Positions 42,501-51,500 of a stretch of 64,000 nt of DNA are shown piece after piece. The position numbers were made by a program, and so were the translations under genes. The DNA comes from Closterium sp. Naga37s-1 (taxonomy: Eukaryota > Streptophyta > Zygnematophyceae > Desmidiales > Closteriaceae): NCBI GenBank assembly GCA_947471745.1, contig CANJKZ010000423.1:248001-312000 (forward strand). The letters run 5' to 3'. Numbering within the stretch: position 1 is the first letter of the stretch; each line of letters starts with the position of its first letter. The notes below the pieces were generated by a model. That model did no database searches, had not been told where the DNA came from, and saw only the letters and a list, made by a program, of their open reading frames with translations.

Positions 42501-45500
42501 GAGTGCAGCGAACCTGGTCAAGTGAGTGCAGCGAACCTGGTCAAGTGAGTGCAGCGAACCTGGTCAAGTGAGTGCAGCGAACCTGGTCAAGTGAGTGCAG
42601 CGAACCTGGTCAAGTGAGTGCAGCGAACCTGGTCAAGTGAGTGCAGCGAACCTGGTCAAGTGAGTGCAGCGAACCTGGTCAAGTGAGTGCAGCGAACCTG
42701 GTCAAGTGAGTGCAGCGAACCTGGTCAAGTGAGTGCAGCGAACCTGGTCAAGTGAGTGCAGCGAACCTGGTCAAGTGAGTGCAGCGAACCTGGTCAAGTG
42801 AGTGCAGCGAACCTGGTCAAGTGAGTGCAGCGAACCTGGTCAAGTGAGTGCAGCGAACCTGGTCAAGTGAGTGCAGCGAACCTGGTCAAGTGAGTGCAGC
42901 GAACCTGGTCAAGTGAGTGCAGCGAACCTGGTCAAGTGAGTGCAGCGAACCTGGTCAAGTGAGTGCAGCGAACCTGGTCAAGTGAGTGCAGCGAACCTGG
43001 TCAAGTGAGTGCAGCGAACCTGGTCAAGTGAGTGCAGCGAACCTGGTCAAGTGAGTGCAGCGAACCTGGTCAAGTGACTGCAGCGAACCTGGTCAAGTGA
43101 GTGCAGCGAACCTGGTCAAGTGAATGCAGCGAACATCAAGTGAGTGCAGCGAACCTGGTCAAGTGAGTGCAGCGAACCTGGTCATGTGAGTGCAGCGAAC
43201 CTGGTCAAGTGAGTGCAGCGAACCTGGTCAAGTGAGTAGAGTGCAGCGAACCTGGTCAAGCCAGGAGCAGCAGAGAACCTGGCCAAGCCAGTAGCAGCAG
43301 CTAGCGGGAGGCCTTTCCAGATACCATAATGCTACTCATTTTTCTCATCTTGTTATTCACCAAATGTTCTGCTTCTATACAGTTTCCGTCCCCGCCAACC
43401 ACTATCCCCGCCATTCACTGTGCAGGCTGGATGTCTCCCACAACGTGCTAGAAGGCCTTCCTGCTGCTCTTGCCGCCTGCACACTCCTCTCCCACCTCGA
43501 GGTGCGCCAGCCCCGCTTCTCTCCTCCCTCCCCCCCCACCAACGTTTCCCCCTCTTGGCACCTGCACACTCCCCCACCTCGAGGTCCGCCACGCCACCCT
43601 CGCTAATTTCCTGTGTCACTTGTGAGAATTCACAAAACTCTCCCACAACGTGCTGGAAGGCCTGCCTGCGCTTGCCGCCTGCACACTCCTCTCCCACCTC
43701 GAGGTCGGCCGGCCCAGCCCACCTACTCTCCTCCCCCCACCCCCCGTTTTCATTTCCTCCTCGTTTCAAACTTGTTTTTTGGGAAGTTTTCTGCTTGGAG
43801 CGAGCATTTTGAACAGCCCAGCGAGTGACTCTCTTCTTGTCCTCTTCTTCTCTTTCCTGTTCCCTGCAGGCCTGCTCCAACCGCATCGCTTCCCTGCCAG
43901 CCTCCCTGGGTGCCTGCACTGCGCTCTCTCATCTCAATCTCGAGGTGCGTTCTGTTCCTAAGCCTTTGCCTAGCTCTCTCTCTCGTCTCGTCCCACTGGT
44001 AATCTGTGCTACTGGGATGGTACTTGCATGTGCGCATGTTTCTGTGGATGTGTTGTGAAGCTCTTTTAGTTTTCCGGACTTTGTAAGATGTACCTCAGTC
44101 TATTGTAAGACGTATCTCCCCCACTCCCTCCTCACAGACCAACTGTGTAACATTCCTTTTCCTGCTCCACCATGAAACCAGCAATCCATTTCCTCTCCTC
44201 TCCCCATCCTCTCTCCCTCTTCCCCCTTCTCCTCTCACCCTCTTCCCCCTTCTCCTCTCACCCCCCTCTCCCTCGTCCTTCCCTCTCCCTCGTCCTTCCC
44301 TCTCCCTCGCCATGCTGCACTGACAGAACAACCAGCTGCAGAGCATCCCCTCGCCTCTGCTCTCCTCGCTCCGCAATCTAAGGCATCTCGACCTTGGTAA
44401 GCATTCACCCATGACAGCTTTGTTTGGTGGCCCTTTTGAGAGCTCTCAAGTGACACAAGTCTCGACCTTGGTGAGCTTCACCCATGACGGCTTTGTTTGG
44501 TGGCCCTTTTGAGAGCTCTCAAGTGACACAAGTCTCGACCTTGGTTGGCACTCATCCATCCACGATGCCTCTTCATCACCGTTTTCCCTTTGCTACTACG
44601 TCAGTATGACAGACATCGCTCTCTGTGGAATGTGGAAAGGTAACCGATTGGTACAGAAAAGCAGCTTCTGTGTCATCGTCCTTCTCCTCTCTCCGTGTCT
44701 TTCCCCGTCTCCTCCTCCTCTCTCCTTGTCTTTCCCCGTCTCCTCCTCCTCTCTCCTTGACGTTCCCCATCTCTCCTCCTCGTCTTTCCTTCCCACCCCC
44801 CAGGGCGCAACCAGCTGCAGGCTCTCCCGGACGACATAGGAGGGCTCTCCTCCCTCCTCGTCTCCTCTTTTCACTCCCTGTCTCCTCTAATCTCATCTTC
44901 TCTCGTGTCATCACCCCCGCTTTCCCTCCACCAGGCCGCAACCAGCTGCAGGCTCTCCCGGACGACATAGGAGGCCTCTCGTCTCTCCTCCACCTCAATG
45001 CCTCCCAGAACCGTGCGTCTCGCAAGCCCTATCTTTTCAAAACCTGCTGTGTGCGTGTGTGTGAGTCACTGACCCTTATCACTGATCCAGAACCGTGCGT
45101 CTCGCAAGCCCTATCTTTTCAAAACCTGCTGTGTGCGTGTGTGTGAGTCACTGACCCTTATCACTGATCCAGAACCGTGCGTCTCGCAAGCCCTATCTTT
45201 TCAAAACCTGCTGTGTGCGTGTGTGTGAGTCACTGACCCTTATCACTGATCCAGAACCGTGCGTCTCGCAAGCCCTATCTTTTCAAAACCTGCTGTGTGC
45301 GTGTGTGTGAGTCACTGACCCTTATCACTGATCCAGAACCGTGCGTCTCGCAAGCCCTATCTTTTCAAAACCTGCTGTGTGCGTGTGTGTGAGTCACTGA
45401 CCCTTATCACTGATCCAGAACCGTGCGTCTCGCAAGCCCTATCTTTTCAAAACCTGCTGTGTGCGTGTGTGTGAGTCACTGACCCTTATCACTGATCCAG

Positions 45501-48500
45501 AACCGTGCGTCTCGCAAGCCCTATCTTTTCAAAACCTGCTGTGTGCGTGTGTGTGAGTCACTGACCCTTATCACTGATCCAGAACCGTGCGTCTCGCAAG
45601 CCCTATCTTTTCAAAACCTGCTGTGTGCGTGTGTGTGAGTCACTGACCCTTATCACTGATCCAGAACCGTGCGTCTCGCAAGCCCTATCTTTTCAAAACC
45701 TGCTGTGTGCGTGTGTGTGAGTCACTGACCCTTATCACTGATCCAGAACCGTGCGTCTCGCAAGCCCTATCTTTTCAAAACCTGCTGTGTGCGTGTGTGT
45801 GAGTCACTGACCCTTATCACTGATCCAGAACCGTGCGTCTCGCAAGCCCTATCTTTTCAAAACCTGCTGTGTGCGTGTGTGTGAGTCACTGACCCTTATC
45901 ACTGATCCAGAACCGTGCGTCTCGCAAGCCCTATCTTTTCAAAACCTGCTGTGTGCGTGTGTGTGTCACTGACCCTTATCACTGATCCAGAACCGTGCGT
46001 CTCGCAAGCCCTATCTTTTCAAAACCTGCTGTGTGCGTGTGTGTGAGTCACTGACCCTTATCACTGATCCAGAACCGTGCGTCTCGCAAGCCCTATCTTT
46101 TCAAAACCTGCTGTGTGCGTGTGTGAGAGTCACTGACCCTTATCACTGATCCAGAACCGTGCGTCTCGCAAGCCCTATCTTTTCAAAACCTGCTGTGTGC
46201 GTGTGTGTGAGTCACTGACCCTTATCACTGATCCAGAACCGTGCGTCTCGCAAGCCCTACCTTTTCAAAACCTGCTGTGTGCGTGTGTGTGAGTCACTGA
46301 CCCTTATCACTGATCCAGAACCGTGCGTCTCGCAAGCCCTATCTTTTCAAAACCTGCTGTGTGCGTGTGTGTGAGTCACTGACCCTTATCACTGATCCAG
46401 AACCGTGCGTCTCGCAAGCCCTATCTTTTCAAAACCTGCTGTGTGCGTGTGTGTGAGTCACTGACCCTTATCACTGATCCAGAACCGTGCGTCTCGCAAG
46501 CCCTATCTTTTCAAAACCTGCTGTGTGCATGTGTGTGAGTCACTGACCCTTATCACTGATCCAGAACCGTGCGTCTCGCAAGCCCTATCTTTTCAAAACC
46601 TGCTGTGTGCGTGTGTGAGAGTCACTGACCCTTATCACTGATCCAGAACCGTGCGTCTCGCAAGCCCTATCTTTTCAAAACCTGCTGTGTGCGTGTGTGT
46701 GTGTCACTGACCCTGATCACTGATCCAGAACCGTGCGTCTCGCAAGCCGGATCCATGTCAAAACCTGCTGTGTGTCACTTTCTCACGACCGCTTTGCATT
46801 CGTCGCAGGGCCTGCATTCTGGAACCGTGCATGTCTGTTCATCCCTTCGCACAGAAGGGATGAACAGAGAGATGCGTCCTTTGCATGTCTCTCTCTTCAT
46901 CCATCCGCCCTCCACTACCTATGCACCATGCCACCGTCGCCAGGCCTTGTTTCTGTTCCATCCACCATCGGTGCCTGCACCTCCCTGCTGGAGTTACACC
47001 TGGGGTACGTATGGGGCACACTCCTTGGGGCACACTCCTTGGGGCACACTCCTTGGGGCACACTCCTTGGGGCACACTCCTTGGGGCACACTCCTTGGGG
47101 CACACTCCTTGGGGCACACTCCTTGGGGCACACTCCTTGGGGCGCACTCCTTGGGGCACACTCCTTGGGGCACACTCCTTGGGGCGCACCTGGTGTACGT
47201 TTTCAGTTTCTTACAAATCCGTGTCAACAGTGATGTTTCCTTCAGCTTCCAAAGTTTGGTCCCAAGCTGCCTGTAGTTCACCTGATGTCTCTTGGAATCA
47301 GCTTCTCCTGAAGCTTCATTTGGCTTTCCCTGAAGCCATCAAATGAAATGTTTCCCTCCCATTTCCCCTTTTCTTTCTCTCCTCCCTTCGCGCTTGCTTT
47401 CTCCTATCCTTTTCCTACACTTGTCCTCCTCTTACAACACTTTCGCTTCTTCCTTCTCCCTTCCCATCTTTCCCCGTTTCCCCCTTTCCCCTTCCCCCCG
47501 TTTCCCCTTCACCCCCGTGCCCTGCGCATGCATCTCACTGTCTCTCCAATCCTTGCCCCCAGTCGCAACAAGCTGAAGCAGCTGCCAGCCGAAATCGGCC
47601 AGTTGCGCTCCCTTGTGACCCTCTCTGTTCCTTCCAATAAGGTGGGCGTTGTCGCATTCGTGCTCTCTCTCTCTTGACGAACTAAACGTGCTATCTTGTG
47701 ACCCTCTGTGCCCTCCAACAAGGTGCGTGCTCTCAAATGAGCTCTCATTCTCTTGACGAACTAAACATGCTCTCTCATGACCCTCTCTGTGCCTTCCAAT
47801 CCAACTAGGTGCGTGCTCTTTCATGGATGTGGTGTGGGACGCTTTGCATCTCACATGCTCTGTCTCCCGTGCTGCATTCCCCCTGTTTTCACCTTATTAG
47901 TGCGACTGATTGGCTTCCCCACCCTCCAGCACTCCAGCACCCTTCTCCCTCATCGTTCCTTCTATACAATCACTCACCCTTCATCATTTCTTCTACACAC
48001 TCCCCTTCCCCCCCTCCTCCCCCTCAACCCCTGCCCCCCTCTCTTCGCCCCTGCTGTCAGCTGGAGGACCTGCCCCCATCTCTGCGCCGCCTGAGCATTC
48101 AGGCTCTTGATGTCTCCAACAATGACCTCCCCACCCTGCCCGCCTGTCCTCTTCCTTCCTGCTTTCTCCACCCTCGCCCCCTCTACGCCCCTGCTGCCAG
48201 CTGGAGGACCTCCCCCCATCGCTGCGCCGCCTGAGCATTCAGGCTATTGATGTCTCCGACAATGACCTCCCCACCCTGCCTGCCTGGCTCGGTATGCCTA
48301 ACCTGCGTGCTTGGCTCGGGATGCCGAACCTGCCTGCCTGCCTTGCCACGATGTCACATCATCACAGAGCGCTGCAATATTGTGCCAGCTTTTTTTTTTT
48401 TTTAATAGCATGTGGTTGAGAGCATGCATTGAACACGCTTCGTTCCCCACCCTTGTCCATTCCCATCCGTAAGGCAGCAGCATGGCATCAAATTCTTCTT

Positions 48501-51500
48501 GAGAATAGCATATGTCAAGAACATGCATGCACGCATGTCGGGTCATTCGAGCACGCCATGCACATCTGCAGCTCCACTCTCATTCCGCTCCCTCCTACAG
48601 GTAGCATGACATCGCTGCAGAGGGTCGCAGCAGCAGGCAATCCGATCAGAACAATCCGAAGGTATCGCTCTCCTAACAACCCTACCTTTGAGAAGTTGCA
48701 AAAGTGGTTGGCTCTCTACGACATTTCCCCATTGTTGGTGACCGTTCCAAGTGCCCCCGTAGCACAAGCACTTTGATTTTCGGATCAGCAGCTTCATTGT
48801 TAACCATGCCTAACCTCATCCCTTCATCTCCATCCCTTTCCTCCCCTCATCACCTCATCCTCTCATCCCCTAATCTCCTCATCCCCCCCCCCCCCCCCCT
48901 CACAGCACGCTCATATGCCAAGAACCTTCTGGACTATCTGCGCTCTTGTTCCAAGAGTCTCATGCACTTCCTATCACCTGCTCATCCTTCTCAACCGCCC
49001 CTCCCCTTCACTTCACAGCACGCTCATCAACGGCCCTGCCAAGAACCTTCTGGACTATCTGCGCTCTCGCCTCCCTGCTGCTTCTGCTGATGACAACGAC
49101 TCAGGTGCGTCCTGCCTCAGATACCACCCGCTCCAGCCTCCAGGTCCAAATATGGCCAGATATTACCTTATCCTCACGGCCCCAGCCATGAGCTTCCTCC
49201 CTGGTTTCCTTCTCTCTCGTCTACCTAATTCCGCTTTCGACAGCAATTTTCCACAATGTTTCAACAATCTTTCACAGTGTTTCGTCTGCTCGTTTACCAG
49301 CCTGCTGCCAGCCCTCGCAATATCCACAATGCCCATTTCCCTGTGCCTGCCTGCCTGTTTTAGAGGCTCTCTAAAGAACCCTGCAGCTTTTCGGCACCAT
49401 TGTTCTCTCGGCCTGTGCTGCACTTGCACCATTTCCCCCCTTCGCTCCACTTGCATTCCACCACTGAATTCACATCTGCAAACATTCCTTGGCCTTGGAG
49501 AAAATATATTTTGTCGAACTTCAGTTTTTCCTTTTCCTTTTCTCCTTTCTGAATAGTTTGTTTCTGAGATTTTTCAAATCTAGAGGTATTCCAAACGTCT
49601 TTTATTTTCCTTTTCCTCCTCTCCTCCCTGTCTCCTGCTCCACACCAGATACTGCCAGCGCTGCTGCACCTGCTGCATTGCGTGATCTGACTCTAGAATC
49701 ACCGCGGGCTGCTGCTGCTGCTGCTGCGCCTGCCGCTGCTGCTGCTGCTCCTGCCGCTGCTGCTGCTGCTGTGACTGCTGCTGAGGCTGACTCGGTGCCA
49801 CAGATTTTGCAATCGAGGCAGATCGAGGAGATAAAGAGCGGATTAGGAGACAGGGTGGAGAGAGCAGGAGGAGTGGAGGGAGGGGTGGAGGAGGAGGGAG
49901 GTGCGGTGGCGGCTGCAGAAGCAGCAGTGGCAGAGCCATGGCTGAGGGAGTGCTTTGAGGGAGGGGTGAGTGAATTAATCTATCAGGATGAGAGAAAGGG
50001 GTGGGTGGAAAGCGGTTCTTTGGGATGTCATAATCAGTGAAGCCCCTTTCACTTAGGCATCTGGCTGGCTTTGTTCTTCCTTATTCAGAGTGACCTTCGT
50101 CCATTGCACAGCATCTTCCTTATTCAGAGTGAAATGAAATCAAAACTAACCAGCTGACGATCCCTCGCCCCCCCTTCCCCTCCTGCCCCTCCTCTTCCCC
50201 TCCTGCCCCTCCTCTTCCTCTCCTGCCCCTCCCATCCCCTCCCTCCCCTCCCTCTCCTCCCATCCCCTCCTTCCCCTCCCTCCCCTCCCATCCCCTCCTT
50301 CCCCACCCTCCCCTCCCATCCCCTCCTTGCCCTCCCTCCCCTCCCATGCCCCTTCCCCTCCCTCCCCTCCCATCCCTTCCTTCCCTTCCCATACCCTCCT
50401 TCCCTTCCTTCCCCTCCTTCCCCTCCTTTCCCTCCTTTCCCTTCTTCCCCTTCTGCCCGTCCTTCCCCTCCTTTCCCTCGTCTCCCCCCTTCCCTTCCCA
50501 TCCCCACCTTCCCCTCCTTCCCTTCCGCACAGACACTCCAGCTGTCAAAGAAGAGCCTAGAAGAGCTGCCACGTGGCATCACGGCATTGGCTGTGGGTGA
50601 CATCCCACTGACGTCCATCAACGCCTCTCACAACTCTCTCACCTCGTTGCCCTCCTTCCTCTCAACCTGCACCTCCCTCGCGGTGAGTGAGCAAGTCTCC
50701 TTTTTGAAAATCAACTGTAACCACAGCCCGATCATCTGGCTGCCCTCTTTCCTCTCAGCTTGCACCTCCCTGACTGTGAGTGTATGAAACGTTCTTTGCT
50801 CCTCCACCACCACCACCACCACCACCACCACCACCACCACCACCACCACCACCACCACCACCACCACCACCACCACCACCACCACCACCACCACCACCAC
50901 CACCACCACCACCACCACCACCACCACCACCACCACCACCACCACCACCACCACCACCACCACCACCACCACCACCACCATTCCGTGTCCCCCACCATGC
51001 CCCCCACCATACTCCCCAACATGCTCCCCATTACAGGAGCTAGACCTTTCAACCAATAAGATCGCAGCCTGGCCTTCCCTCGCTCTGCGCTCTCTCCCAT
51101 TGCTCCGCACGCTCTCCCTCGCAAACAACCCCCTGGGGCAGGTGGGGCTGGGGCAGGTGTGGATAGGGGCGGTTGGGACTGGAGCAGGTGGGGATGAGGA
51201 CACTACAAGCAGTTTGGGATTGAGTCACATCCAGAATGCACACTTTGATGTTTTGTGCTTTCTCCAATCACACCACACGCTCTCCCTTGTGGGGGAGGTG
51301 GGGATAGGGGCAGGTGAGGTGAGGTTGAGGTGGGTGGTGTCGCTTTTCAGACGCTGCAAAGCAGGTGGGGACTAAGTCGAGTTCAGAATTCACGTTTTGT
51401 TGCTCTGCGCTGGCTCGCTCCCACCATGTCGCACCCTCTCCCTCCCCACCGACCCTCTGGGACAGGTGTGGCTGGGGCTAGTGGGCTAGAAAGTGCATGC

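Noticed and set aside
42390-46785. CRISPR-like regularly repeated arrays (23-bp and 82-bp units)
   Set aside because: The units are head-to-tail with no unique spacers, and they begin with coding exon ends. They are minisatellites in introns of a eukaryotic gene.
46733-47346. Frames with WGTLLGAHSLGHTP repeats
   Set aside because: A 14-bp unit read through three frames gives a 42-bp protein-like period. The sequence is intronic.
50760-51059. Open frames encoding poly-His, poly-Pro or poly-Val/Trp
   Set aside because: They are translations of the (CAC)n microsatellite inside LRR intron 15.
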